NCBI GenBank assembly: GCA_900752905.1 | Contig: CAADWX010000011.1 | Coordinates: 132,530-196,529, forward strand | DNA length: 64,000 nucleotides | Direction of reading: 5' to 3' | Source: Bacilli bacterium | Lineage (GTDB): Bacteria; Bacillota_I; Bacilli_A; RF39; UBA660 | Shown: positions 37,610 to 45,478 of the stretch, piece by piece | Layout of the letters: every line of letters starts with the position of its first letter | Position numbering within the stretch: position 1 is the stretch's first letter | The notes under the pieces: generated by a model | Database searches by the model: none | What the model saw: the letters and a program-made list of their open reading frames with translations, nothing else | What the model was told of the DNA's origin: nothing | Position numbers and translations under genes: made by a program

Positions 37610-38027
37610 TTTAGTGTATGAACAACTAACACAATATATTGTTGAATCAACAAATTATAGTGACGCTTATAAAACACCTGTTTTAACTGCAGGAAAGAGT
37701 TTTATATTAGGATACACTAAAGAAGAAACTGGGATATTTAATAAATTACCAGTTATAATATTTGATGATTTTACTACTTCATCTAAATATGTTGATTTTC
37801 CATTTAAAGTTAAATCATCCGAAATGAAAATATTAAATTGTAATCCGGGGATGAATATAAAATTTTACTATTATTTGTTACAATCTCTTGATTATGATGC
37901 ATCTACTCATAAACGTTATTGGATATCTGAATCTGCTCAAATGACTGTTCCTTTTCCAACAAAAGAGGAACAGGATAAAATTGTAAAAAATGTAGAACAA
38001 TTATTAAATTTAATTGATCAAATATAA
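37599..38027 (+). pseudogene. Type I restriction specificity subunit (HsdS), C-terminal fragment
   Basis: The plus-strand frame reads LGNILVYEQLTQYIVESTNY, then KTPVLTAGKSFILGYT and the end FPTKEEQDKIVKNVEQLLNL. This is the second target-recognition domain and the conserved helix of an HsdS protein. The first half is missing, and no hsdM or hsdR is in the window. It begins at the same junction where the repressor ends, so a deletion or recombination joined two unrelated genes head to head. Confidence 0.8.
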
Positions 38028-38112
38028 TGAATAAAATGTATTAATAATCAGACTGAAAGTTTTAAAAATATTTAAAAAATAGCGAAAAAATGTTATAATA
38101 AATTTGGATAAT

Positions 38113-38152
38113 AGAGTGTATTTCCTTTTTAAGATGGAATATGCTCTTTTTT
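38113..38152 (+). terminator. Terminator before the two-gene cassette
   Basis: A 12-bp stem with one bulge (AGAGTGTATTTCC with GGAATATGCTCT, two G-U pairs) is followed by six T. A TATAAT box at 38094 precedes it, so it may also act as a short leader or attenuator. Confidence 0.55.
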
Positions 38153-38167
38153 GATTGGAGGTAGTGT

Positions 38168-39424
38168 ATGCATAAAATATACTTGAATGATAATGTAATT
38201 AGAAATTTTAGAAATACTATTAATGATTATATAGATTTTTCATTGTTAAAAAAATATAAAAATAATGACAATGCTTGGAATTCGATATGTGCATTAATGG
38301 ATAGAATAGAAGATATTGTAATTTATCTTAATGAAAAGAAATTAAATACTGGAAAATGGAATAGATGTGCATTTGATTTCTTTGAATTTATTGAGCAAGC
38401 TGGAGTTTTAATTGAATGTATAGATGAATTATATAAAATATATGACATTAAACCAAGCAGGACAAAAATTATATTTAAACATAAAGAAATAAATGAAAAA
38501 TATTTATTAAAATTAAAAAAAGATAATAAAATAGCTAAAGTTGGAGATTCAAATTACTTTGAATATATAAGATCTTTAAGTTCGGTTCATCCAGGTAAAA
38601 CTGATAGACATAAAGAATTTCAATTTGCAAACTTTGAAGTTAGTCCATATGTTGTATGGAACGGTGGTATCTACGCATTAGATCCTAGATGTAATGGTGA
38701 AATTATATTAGTTACATATAACAACGAAACAGATCAAATGCTAATTAATAAATCTATTTATATAAAAGAGATATTTAATTTTATAAAATACAAATATTAT
38801 TCAATAAATTATTTAACAAAATATGTTAAGAAATATTATCTTGATGAAATTAAAACTTTAAGAGCCACCCCAATAAGAAAAAGAAATGATTTAAAAAATA
38901 ACCTTGAATATTTGAATAATTTAGTTAATGTATCAAAAAAGAGATGTCCTAACATAACGGATGAAATACAAGAAGTAATTGATATATTTAATCAGCAAAT
39001 AACAAGAGAAGAAAATATTAATAAATACAATAAGTATTGCAATGCACTATTGTATTCAATGAAGGGAATTCATAGGCAACTTCAGAATATGGATTTTAAT
39101 TGTGAATCTCCCATAGATAATCTTTTATTTAAACTTTTAGTTGGTGAAATTCATATTAAAAATAATGCTAAAATGAATTATTCATATCCATTACAAAAAA
39201 TATTAGACCTAAAGCTTGAAAGTTGTGATAAGGAATTTGCTTTGATTCAATATAAAACACTATTACCATTTTTTAATAAATATATCAAAGTAACAGAAGA
39301 AGATTTATATCAATTAAGTTATGAAGAACTGTATGTTTTGAGTCAAATAGCAATTTATTTGCATGAATTAGAATATAATGATATAGTCAATTTTTGCATA
39401 CCTAATGATGAAGAATTTAGATAA
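38168..39424 (+). CDS. Unknown 418-residue protein of a two-gene cassette
   Basis: I do not recognise the family. The N-terminal half is helical and has YIRSLSSVHPGKTDRHKEF. The R135 to H141 spacing equals the Rx4-6H pattern of HEPN ribonucleases, although the fold cannot be confirmed by eye. The C-terminal part (residues about 240-415) is also helical. There is no membrane segment. The gene has an AGGAGGT-type site and is followed after 20 bases by another unknown gene. Its place next to R-M and integrase debris suggests a defence or conflict role. Confidence 0.6.
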   Translation: MHKIYLNDNVIRNFRNTINDYIDFSLLKKYKNNDNAWNSICALMDRIEDIVIYLNEKKLNTGKWNRCAFDFFEFIEQAGVLIECIDELYKIYDIKPSRTKIIFKHKEINEKYLLKLKKDNKIAKVGDSNYFEYIRSLSSVHPGKTDRHKEFQFANFEVSPYVVWNGGIYALDPRCNGEIILVTYNNETDQMLINKSIYIKEIFNFIKYKYYSINYLTKYVKKYYLDEIKTLRATPIRKRNDLKNNLEYLNNLVNVSKKRCPNITDEIQEVIDIFNQQITREENINKYNKYCNALLYSMKGIHRQLQNMDFNCESPIDNLLFKLLVGEIHIKNNAKMNYSYPLQKILDLKLESCDKEFALIQYKTLLPFFNKYIKVTEEDLYQLSYEELYVLSQIAIYLHELEYNDIVNFCIPNDEEFR

Positions 39425-39444
39425 TATAAAGAGGTTAGAATAAC

Positions 39445-40320
39445 ATGAAAAGAAGTAAAATAAAAGGATATATTAATGATCTAGAAAATAAAAATAAAAA
39501 TTTTTCTTTTGATAAGTCAATAAAAATATTAGACATAAGTAATGCTGTATATATTGATATAATAGAAAAATATGATTTTAAAAGTATAACAAACTATAAA
39601 AATTCAAAATATTTGTTTAAAGAAATCTCTAATGAATTAAATGAAATTACTGAATTATTAAGTAATAATAAAACTTTAATGGCAGTGTGTTTGTTAAGAA
39701 ATGTCTATGAGGAAATAATGTATATTATAGCAACATCTTATTGTGACAATTTAGATATAGACTTTATGACAAAAGCAGGATATTTTAAAGATATAGTTGC
39801 TGATAATTGTAATGAATTACTTGGAGATATTTATACATCAGATGAGATAAAAGGAATATATAGTTATTTATCTAAAATAACCCATGTAACTAATATCAAA
39901 GAAGCTGTTAGTTATTTATCAGGCAATAAAATAATAAAAGGATATATAGTTAATGAAATAAAATATGTTTCTTTGATAATAGAAAATCTGTATATTACAT
40001 TTTTAAATAAAAAATCAAAGCTTGATAACAGCATGTGTGATAATATTATCTCTGTAGCTGGATATGTAGAATTAATTAATACTATGTATTATGTGGCTAA
40101 TTCAACAGGCGAAACTAAAAGAATAGAAAGTTACTTTTATGGAGAAAAGAATAAAAAATATCTAGAAAAGCAAAAGGAATTAATGATAAGCGATTTTAAA
40201 GAATTACAGTCAAATAAAGATGAATTATCTAGATCTATAAAAATTATTTCGAAGGAATTAGATAAACAACTAGCAGAAAATAATTACACAGAAATGGTAA
40301 ATAAAATACTAAACTCATGA
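39445..40320 (+). CDS. Unknown 291-residue protein, second gene of the cassette
   Basis: A helical soluble protein. The AVCLLRNVYEEIMYIIATSY stretch and the later GIYSYLSKITHVTN resemble DUF5677- or HEPN-like helical bundles, but no catalytic pair is clear. The last 60 residues look like a coiled coil (FKELQSNKDELSRSIKIISK). It ends in TGA before its own terminator. Together with the preceding gene it forms an intact operon in an otherwise decayed region. Confidence 0.58.
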   Translation: MKRSKIKGYINDLENKNKNFSFDKSIKILDISNAVYIDIIEKYDFKSITNYKNSKYLFKEISNELNEITELLSNNKTLMAVCLLRNVYEEIMYIIATSYCDNLDIDFMTKAGYFKDIVADNCNELLGDIYTSDEIKGIYSYLSKITHVTNIKEAVSYLSGNKIIKGYIVNEIKYVSLIIENLYITFLNKKSKLDNSMCDNIISVAGYVELINTMYYVANSTGETKRIESYFYGEKNKKYLEKQKELMISDFKELQSNKDELSRSIKIISKELDKQLAENNYTEMVNKILNS

Positions 40321-40332
40321 GAGAATTATAAG

Positions 40333-40360
40333 CAGTAGAAATAACACTACTGTCTTTTTT
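40333..40360 (+). terminator. Terminator of the two-gene cassette
   Basis: The stem CAGTAG/CTACTG (40333-40338, 40347-40352) is followed by TCTTTTTT. Confidence 0.65.
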
Positions 40361-40379
40361 AGGTACAATTTAGGTACAA
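40358..40379. repeat. Tandem direct repeat TTTAGGTACAA x2
   Basis: TTTAGGTACAA occurs twice back to back. It resembles the CTAGATACCA pair at 19575 (shared TAG[A/G]TAC) and could be arm-type integrase sites near an element end. Confidence 0.4.
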
Positions 40380-40721
40380 GAATACTAAAAAACCACGGTA
40401 AATGACGGTTTATGCCAATATAAAAAGGCCAATAAATAAAGGGCTTAACACCATTCAGCCTCTTCTAACTGAAGAGAGCATTTAAACGTGCTCTCATTTT
40501 TATTTATATTAAAGTGTTTTAGAACTATTAAGTAATTTTTGGTACACAAATTTAATATTGGTTAAAATTTTATTGAACGTTTTAATGAAAATTTATGCTT
40601 TTTCATTAATTTTGTTAAAGATATAAAACCTAAGAAATTGTTCTTTAAAATTTTTTTATGTGTATGATACTGACAAATAAGAATTTTTTTTTGTTATACT
40701 ATTATTAGTTGAGGTGCTAAG
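40380..40721 (+). other. Gene-free stretch with attenuator-like hairpins
   Basis: No gene is supportable. CTCTTC/GAAGAG (40460-40476) overlaps, and so competes with, the terminator stem GAGAGCA/TGCTCTC (40474-40495), which is followed by ATTTTT. An AAACC/GGTTT hairpin lies near 40390-40412. The rest is plain AT-rich sequence. Confidence 0.45.
40474..40503 (+). terminator. Terminator in the island's right border
   Basis: A perfect 7-bp stem GAGAGCA/TGCTCTC with an 8-base loop is followed by ATTTTT. The upstream CTGAAGAG matches the run-in to the terminator of the small RNA at 17509. Confidence 0.65.
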
Positions 40722-41060
40722 GTGTCCGAGAGAGATTTAGATTCAAGTATAAATGATTATATTGAAACTGAAACACCTAAAAACTATGTAAGACAACAAG
40801 AATGGGATATGGCTATTGGACTTCAAGAAGTTGATAACTTAAAACCTTCTAAGTATTTAGAAAAGTTGTTACATGAAAATGTTACAGGTGAAAAAACTAT
40901 TTATGAAGTAGAACGTGAGTTAAAATAATATTATATAGAAAAGGATAAAACAAATAATAGTTTCTTAATTAAATTCTATGAGAACTTATTATTAGGAAAG
41001 AATAATAATTTACATTCAAGAAATTTAATTGTAGAAGCATTATTTAATAAAGAAAATTAA
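40722..41060 (+). pseudogene. VbhA-like antitoxin joined to a Fic toxin tail
   Basis: From GTG 40722 the frame reads a VbhA-family antitoxin (QEWDMAIGLQEVDNLKPSKY and GEKTIYEVERELK) and meets TAA at 40926-40928. The same frame continues YYIEKDKTNNSFLIKFYENLLLGKNNNLHSRN, which looks like the C-terminal end of a Fic/Doc toxin. The catalytic part of the toxin is absent. The 68-residue antitoxin part may still be made. This is a decayed antitoxin-toxin pair in which most of the toxin was deleted. Confidence 0.55.
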
Positions 41061-41067
41061 AAAGAAG

Positions 41068-41117
41068 CGTTAGTACAGGCTTATTAATTTAATAGGTTTT
41101 TGTATTGGCGTTTTTTT
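41068..41117 (+). terminator. Terminator of the antitoxin remnant
   Basis: CGTTAGTACA (41068-41077) pairs with TGTATTGGCG (41101-41110), 10 bp with three G-U pairs, and is followed by seven T. Confidence 0.5.
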
Positions 41118-41209
41118 AGTTGTAAATTTGATACTTATATATCTTATTATTACCCAAAAATAAAACTTTTAATATTTTAAGAACTAAAGTATAAAAAAAA
41201 TTAAAAAAA

Positions 41210-41236
41210 TTAGCACTCATCTATTGACAGTGCTAT
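41210..41236. promoter_or_regulatory. CIRCE-like HrcA operator of hsp20
   Basis: TTAGCACTC, nine bases, then CAGTGCTAT. The CIRCE consensus is TTAGCACTC-N9-GAGTGCTAA, so the left arm is perfect and the right arm has two differences. It overlaps the -35 box (TTGACA 41224-41229), and a TAGTAT -10 box lies at 41247-41252 with a 17-base spacer. HrcA would repress hsp20 until heat stress. Confidence 0.75.
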
Positions 41237-41264
41237 TAAAAAGTGATAGTATTATATATGTAAG

Positions 41265-41323
41265 GTTGATAAAGCCTTATGGGTATTAAAATTATATTTG
41301 TGCTACCTTATAAAGGTGTCAAC
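41265..41323 (+). promoter_or_regulatory. Long hairpin in the hsp20 leader
   Basis: GTTGATA...CCTTAT (41265-41280) pairs with TTATAAAGG...GTCAAC (41308-41323) with small bulges. It could be a stability element or an RNA thermometer. It ends before the ribosome site, so direct masking of that site is not evident. Confidence 0.4.
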
Positions 41324-41348
41324 ACATAGTGAAAGGAAGTCGATTAAT

Positions 41349-41762
41349 ATGATGTTAGTACCAAGAAATAATTTTGATTTGTTTGATGATATTTTTGGAG
41401 ATCCAATGTTCTTTAAAAATGAAAGTAAGTTAATGAAAACTGATATAAGAGAAACAGATGATAATTATATCATTGATGTAGATTTACCTGGTTTTAAGAA
41501 AGAGGATATAAAAATTGATATAACTGATGGATATTTAAATATATCTGCTAAAATGAATTCTAAACATGAAGATAAAAAAGAAAAATATATAAGAAAAGAA
41601 AGATATTTTGGTGAATGTTCTCGTAGCTTTTATGTTGGTGATGACATTGAAACTGAAAGTGTAAATGCTACATATAAAGATGGTATTTTGAGTTTGGAAA
41701 TTCCAAAAGTTAAAGAGCAAGAAAAATTACCTGAAAAAAAATATATTGAAATTGGAGAATAA
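41349..41762 (+). CDS. Hsp20/alpha-crystallin small heat-shock protein
   Basis: A 137-residue small heat-shock protein: an N-terminal FDLFDDIFGDPMF stretch, then the alpha-crystallin domain (DDNYIIDVDLPGFKKEDIKI to YKDGILSLEIPK) and a short C-terminal tail. Such oligomers hold unfolded proteins for refolding. The start ATG 41349 follows AAAGGAAG. The longer frame upstream runs through the leader hairpin and is not used. CIRCE control is predicted. Confidence 0.93.
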   Translation: MMLVPRNNFDLFDDIFGDPMFFKNESKLMKTDIRETDDNYIIDVDLPGFKKEDIKIDITDGYLNISAKMNSKHEDKKEKYIRKERYFGECSRSFYVGDDIETESVNATYKDGILSLEIPKVKEQEKLPEKKYIEIGE

Positions 41763-41768
41763 TAATAT

Positions 41769-41805
41769 AAAGTCTATAAATCATTTTATAGACTTTATTT
41801 TTTTT
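41769..41805 (+). terminator. Terminator of hsp20
   Basis: A perfect 12-bp stem AAAGTCTATAAA/TTTATAGACTTT with a 4-base loop, then ATTTTTTTTT. Confidence 0.88.
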
Positions 41806-41838
41806 TACTTTTTTTATTTTTAAATTGATATATAATGT

Positions 41839-41925
41839 ATGTATGGTGATTTGATAAAGTATTTAGACTATTTTCCGGGTAAAGTTGTTGATAATGATAT
41901 TGATAATTTATTTTTTAATAAGTAA
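41839..41925 (+). CDS. Possible 28-residue peptide
   Basis: ATG 41839 opens MYGDLIKYLDYFPGKVVDND and ends with a TAA inside the arm of a terminator. A TATAAT (41831-41836) lies too close upstream to be its promoter if ATG 41839 is used, and no clear ribosome site is seen. The terminator suggests that something is transcribed here. Confidence 0.25.
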   Translation: MYGDLIKYLDYFPGKVVDNDIDNLFFNK

Positions 41926-41953
41926 TGTATTTATATTATTACTTATTTTTTTG
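41917..41953 (+). terminator. Terminator before nifS
   Basis: A 10-bp stem AATAAGTAAT/ATTACTTATT is followed by seven T. Confidence 0.75.
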
Positions 41954-41994
41954 TTATAAATATGATATACTATTTGTATTGCAAGGAGGTATTT

Positions 41995-43128
41995 ATGATT
42001 TATTTAGATTATGCAGCATCAACACCTGTTGATGATCAAGTTTTAGACACGTTTTATAATGTTTCAAAAAAATATTATGCTAATCCAAATTCTATTCATA
42101 AATTTGGTGTTGAAACTAAAAATTTAATTGATAATAGTACTATTGATATAGCAAATAAATTAGGTGTTTTGAAAGAAGAAATTATATATACTTCTGGAGC
42201 TAGTGAATCTAATAATTTAGTTATTAAGGGTATTTGTGAGCGATATAAAAATAGGGGAAAGCATATTTTAATTAGTAGTTTAGAACATAATTCTATAGTA
42301 GCAAGTGCGACAGCTATGCAGGAACTAGGTTTTGAGGTAGAAATTATTCCTGTAAAAAAAGATGGGTTTATTGATATTGATGCATTAAAAAAAATGATGA
42401 GACAGGATACGATTTTGGTTAGTATTTGTAGTGTTGATAGTGAGTTAGGTCTTAAGCAGCCGATTGAAGAAATTGGTGAATTTTTAAAGGAATATCCAAA
42501 TTGTTATTTTCATACTGATGCTTCCCAAGCAATTGGTAAGGTTAATATTAATTTTGAAAATGTTGATTTAGTTACAATAACTCCTCATAAGTTTTATGGA
42601 TTAAATGGATTTGGTATCTTAATAAAGAAAAAAAATGTAAGTTTAAAACCTCAAATAAATGGTGGTAAATCTATTACTGTATACAGGAGTGGAACACCTG
42701 AGGTAGCAAATATAGTAGCTTGTGATAAAGCTTTGACTATAGCGCTTGATAATTTAAATGAAAGGTATAGCTATATAGAAAATCTTAGTAATATAATTAA
42801 AAATACATTATCTCAGTATAAGAATATTCATATTAATAATACTGTAAATTCTATACCTCATACAATTAATTTTAGTATAAATGGTATTAAATCTATAGAT
42901 GTACTTAAAGAGTTAGAAAAATATGATATATATGTTTCAACAAAAACATCTTGTTGCCCTATAGAAACACCATCTAAGCTTGTATATGCACTTACTCGTG
43001 ATAAAAACTTATCATCGTCTTCTATACGTCTTAGTCTTTCACATCTTACTACTGTGGATGAGGTTAATGAGTTTTTAAGTATTTTTGATATTATTTATAA
43101 GGAGTATGAAGTAAATGGAAAAATATAA
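41995..43128 (+). CDS. Cysteine desulfurase (NifS/IscS family)
   Basis: The 377-residue PLP enzyme starts MIYLDYAASTPVDDQVLDTF. It carries the PLP lysine in TPHKFYG (K199) and a cysteine pair TSCCPIETPS (C320-C321) where the persulfide cysteine lies. It moves sulfur from cysteine to acceptors. The next gene, a thiolation-type PP-loop protein, overlaps it by 14 bases, so tRNA thiolation is a likely use. ATG 41995 follows AAGGAGG; an upstream ATG at 41962 lies before that site. Confidence 0.9.
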   Translation: MIYLDYAASTPVDDQVLDTFYNVSKKYYANPNSIHKFGVETKNLIDNSTIDIANKLGVLKEEIIYTSGASESNNLVIKGICERYKNRGKHILISSLEHNSIVASATAMQELGFEVEIIPVKKDGFIDIDALKKMMRQDTILVSICSVDSELGLKQPIEEIGEFLKEYPNCYFHTDASQAIGKVNINFENVDLVTITPHKFYGLNGFGILIKKKNVSLKPQINGGKSITVYRSGTPEVANIVACDKALTIALDNLNERYSYIENLSNIIKNTLSQYKNIHINNTVNSIPHTINFSINGIKSIDVLKELEKYDIYVSTKTSCCPIETPSKLVYALTRDKNLSSSSIRLSLSHLTTVDEVNEFLSIFDIIYKEYEVNGKI

Positions 43129-43945
43129 AGAGATTGAAAGAAGTATCATAAAAAAGTATCGTAAAGAAATATGGAGTAGATTTATTAAAGCTGTTCAAGA
43201 ATATGAACTTATAGAGGAAAATGACAATATTATGGTATGTATAAGTGGAGGTAAAGATTCTTTTTTGCTTGCTAAATGTATTCAAGAATTAATACTTCAT
43301 GGTAAGGTTAAATTTAATGCTCATTATGTAGTTATGGATCCTGGATATAATGATTATAATAGGGATTTTATTATTGATAATGCTAAAACATTAAATGTAC
43401 CAATTGAGATGTTTAATAGTGATATATTTGATGTTGTAGCAACTGTTGATTCAAAAAGCCCTTGTTATTTGTGTGCTAAAATGAGAAGAGGTTGTCTTTA
43501 TAATAAAGCACGTGAACTTGGATGCAATAAAATAGCTCTTGGTCATCACTTTGATGATGTAATTGAGACTACGTTACTTTCTATGTTTTATGGTTCTGAA
43601 ATTAAAACAATGATGCCAAAGCTTCATTCTGAGAATTTTCCTGGTATTGAACTTATTAGACCTCTTTACTTAGTTAAAGAAAGTGATATTATATCTTGGA
43701 GGAATTCTAATGAATTAACTTTTATAAACTGCGCTTGTAGATTTACTGAAGGATGTTCACTTATTAATGATGGTACAAGTAAGAGAAAAGAAATAAAGGA
43801 ACTAATTAAAAATTTAAGGAAAGTAAATAAAGATATTGATCATAATATATTTAAGAGTATGGATAATGTAAATTTAAATTGTATACTTGGATGTAAAAAG
43901 AATGGTGAATATAAATGTTTTTTAGAAGAATATGATAAAGATTAG
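43115..43945 (+). CDS. TtcA-like PP-loop tRNA thiolation protein
   Basis: A 276-residue PP-loop ATPase: CISGGKDSFLLAK (SGGKDS 44-49) adenylates a base. The CYLCAKMRRGCLY block (C117, C120) and C-terminal cysteines fit the iron-sulfur ligands of TtcA/TtuA-type enzymes, and GHHFDDVIETTL is conserved in them. TtcA makes 2-thiocytidine in tRNA. The overlap with the cysteine desulfurase suggests direct sulfur supply. The exact modified base is not known. Confidence 0.82.
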   Translation: MEKYKEIERSIIKKYRKEIWSRFIKAVQEYELIEENDNIMVCISGGKDSFLLAKCIQELILHGKVKFNAHYVVMDPGYNDYNRDFIIDNAKTLNVPIEMFNSDIFDVVATVDSKSPCYLCAKMRRGCLYNKARELGCNKIALGHHFDDVIETTLLSMFYGSEIKTMMPKLHSENFPGIELIRPLYLVKESDIISWRNSNELTFINCACRFTEGCSLINDGTSKRKEIKELIKNLRKVNKDIDHNIFKSMDNVNLNCILGCKKNGEYKCFLEEYDKD

Positions 43946-43955
43946 GTGAATTTTT

Positions 43956-45398
43956 ATGTATAAAAATAATAAAATATTAGTTGGTAAAAATGACAATAAT
44001 GAAGCAAATTTACTTCTTGATAAGGCTAATAGGCATGGTCTTATAACTGGAGCAAGTGGTAGTGGTAAAACTATTACTCTAAAGGTTTTAGCAGAAGGTT
44101 TTTCTGCTTCTGGTGTACCAGTTATTTTAAGTGATGTTAAGGGTGATTTAGCTGGTACTTCTTTAATAGGTAATTTGGATTTGATTAAAGATAGGGTTGA
44201 TAAATTATATATTAATGATTTTAACATTCAAAAATTTCCTGTAACTTTTTTTGATGTATATGGTGTATTTGGTCATCCTATTAGAACAACTGTAAAATCT
44301 ATTGGATCTCGTCTTTTATCTCACATGCTTAATTTAACTGATACGCAGGAAAGTGTTCTTAGTATTGTATTTAAAATAAGTGAAGATGAAAATTTGAATT
44401 TAATAGATTTAAATGATTTAAGAAGTGTGCTTAATTATATTGGTGAAAACAGAAAAAATTATACTTTAAAATATGGTAATATTAGTTTACAAAGTATTGG
44501 TGCTATTCAAAGAAATGTTTTAAATTTAGAAGAAGAAGGTGGGGATAAATTCTTTGGACTACCTCAATTTGAAATCAAGGATTTTATACATTTTGATGGT
44601 GATAATGGATTTGGTCAAATCAGTATTTTGCACTCAGTTAAATTATTTCAACAACCTATACTTTATTCTTCGGTTTTATTATGGATGCTTATTTCTTTGT
44701 ATAACGAGTTACCAGAGGTTGGTGATTTAGAAAAACCAAAGCTTGTTATGTTTTTTGATGAAGCTCATTTACTTTTTTCTGATATGCCTTCATATTTACT
44801 TAAGCAAATAATACAAATAGTAAAATTAATTAGATCTAAGGGTGTTGGTCTTTATTTTATTTCACAAACACCTAGTGACATTCCAGATGAGATATTAGGG
44901 CAACTTGGTAATAGGATTCAACATGTGCTTAGAAGTTATACTAAAACTGATGAAAAAGTAATAAAAGCTGCTGCAGATTCTTTTAGAATAAATCCAAAAT
45001 TTAATACAATCGATGAAATTAAAAATTTAGCAACTGGTGAAGCTTTAATATCTTTAGTGGATGAATTTGGTCAACCTACTGTAGTTGATAAGTTTAAGAT
45101 TTTACCACCTCAAAGTAAAATGGGTGTGATTGATGATGAATTAAGAAAACAATTAATTCAAGAAGACTGGTTATATAATAAGTATGAGAAAAAAGTTAAT
45201 TATGAATCAAGTGAACAAAAAATAGCTAAAAAAAATGAAGAAAAAAATAAAGGTAATAATGTTTTAGAAAAAAAGGAAACTAAGAAAGCTTTTAAAAAAA
45301 CAAAAGTTGAAAAATATACTGATAAATTAGCTAATAAAACTATTAACACAATAGGTAGAAATCTTGGTAATCAGATATTTAAGGGATTATTTAAATAA
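43956..45398 (+). CDS. HerA-like ATPase (DUF853/YjgR family)
   Basis: The 480-residue protein has Walker A GASGSGKT (32-39), ILSDVKGDLAG, and Walker B MFFDEAHLLFSDMP. SQTPSDIPDEILGQLGNRIQ follows near residue 310, all hallmarks of DUF853 proteins related to the HerA/FtsK helicases. The last 80 residues are a lysine-rich tail. The role is unknown; DNA translocation is inferred from family fold. It follows the TtcA-like gene by 10 bases. Confidence 0.82.
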   Translation: MYKNNKILVGKNDNNEANLLLDKANRHGLITGASGSGKTITLKVLAEGFSASGVPVILSDVKGDLAGTSLIGNLDLIKDRVDKLYINDFNIQKFPVTFFDVYGVFGHPIRTTVKSIGSRLLSHMLNLTDTQESVLSIVFKISEDENLNLIDLNDLRSVLNYIGENRKNYTLKYGNISLQSIGAIQRNVLNLEEEGGDKFFGLPQFEIKDFIHFDGDNGFGQISILHSVKLFQQPILYSSVLLWMLISLYNELPEVGDLEKPKLVMFFDEAHLLFSDMPSYLLKQIIQIVKLIRSKGVGLYFISQTPSDIPDEILGQLGNRIQHVLRSYTKTDEKVIKAAADSFRINPKFNTIDEIKNLATGEALISLVDEFGQPTVVDKFKILPPQSKMGVIDDELRKQLIQEDWLYNKYEKKVNYESSEQKIAKKNEEKNKGNNVLEKKETKKAFKKTKVEKYTDKLANKTINTIGRNLGNQIFKGLFK

Positions 45399-45424
45399 AT
45401 TTCTAAAAAAGACAAGTAATATTA

Positions 45425-45453
45425 TTGTATATTTTAATTTAGTGTGTTAGAAT
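45425..45453 (+). promoter_or_regulatory. Promoter of the DUF1292/coiled-coil pair
   Basis: TTGTAT (45425-45430) and TAGAAT (45448-45453) are 17 bases apart, with the start codon 25 bases further. Confidence 0.5.
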
Positions 45454-45478
45454 ATTATATAGAATAGAGGGTATGTGT

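Noticed and set aside
17509..40503. Island bounded by duplicated small-RNA 3' ends as attL/attR
   Set aside because: The two ends share only CTGAAGAG and a CTCATTTTT-like tail, too little for an attachment duplication.
21957..41060. Non-standard code with TAA as Gln or TGA as Trp
   Set aside because: Core genes end in TAA and TGA (nrdD and the YgjP-type gene end in TGA), Trp is TGG and Gln is CAA; decay explains the broken frames better.
41298..41348. Longer Hsp20 start at TTG 41298
   Set aside because: It would translate through the leader hairpin and has no ribosome site; ATG 41349 follows AAAGGAAG.
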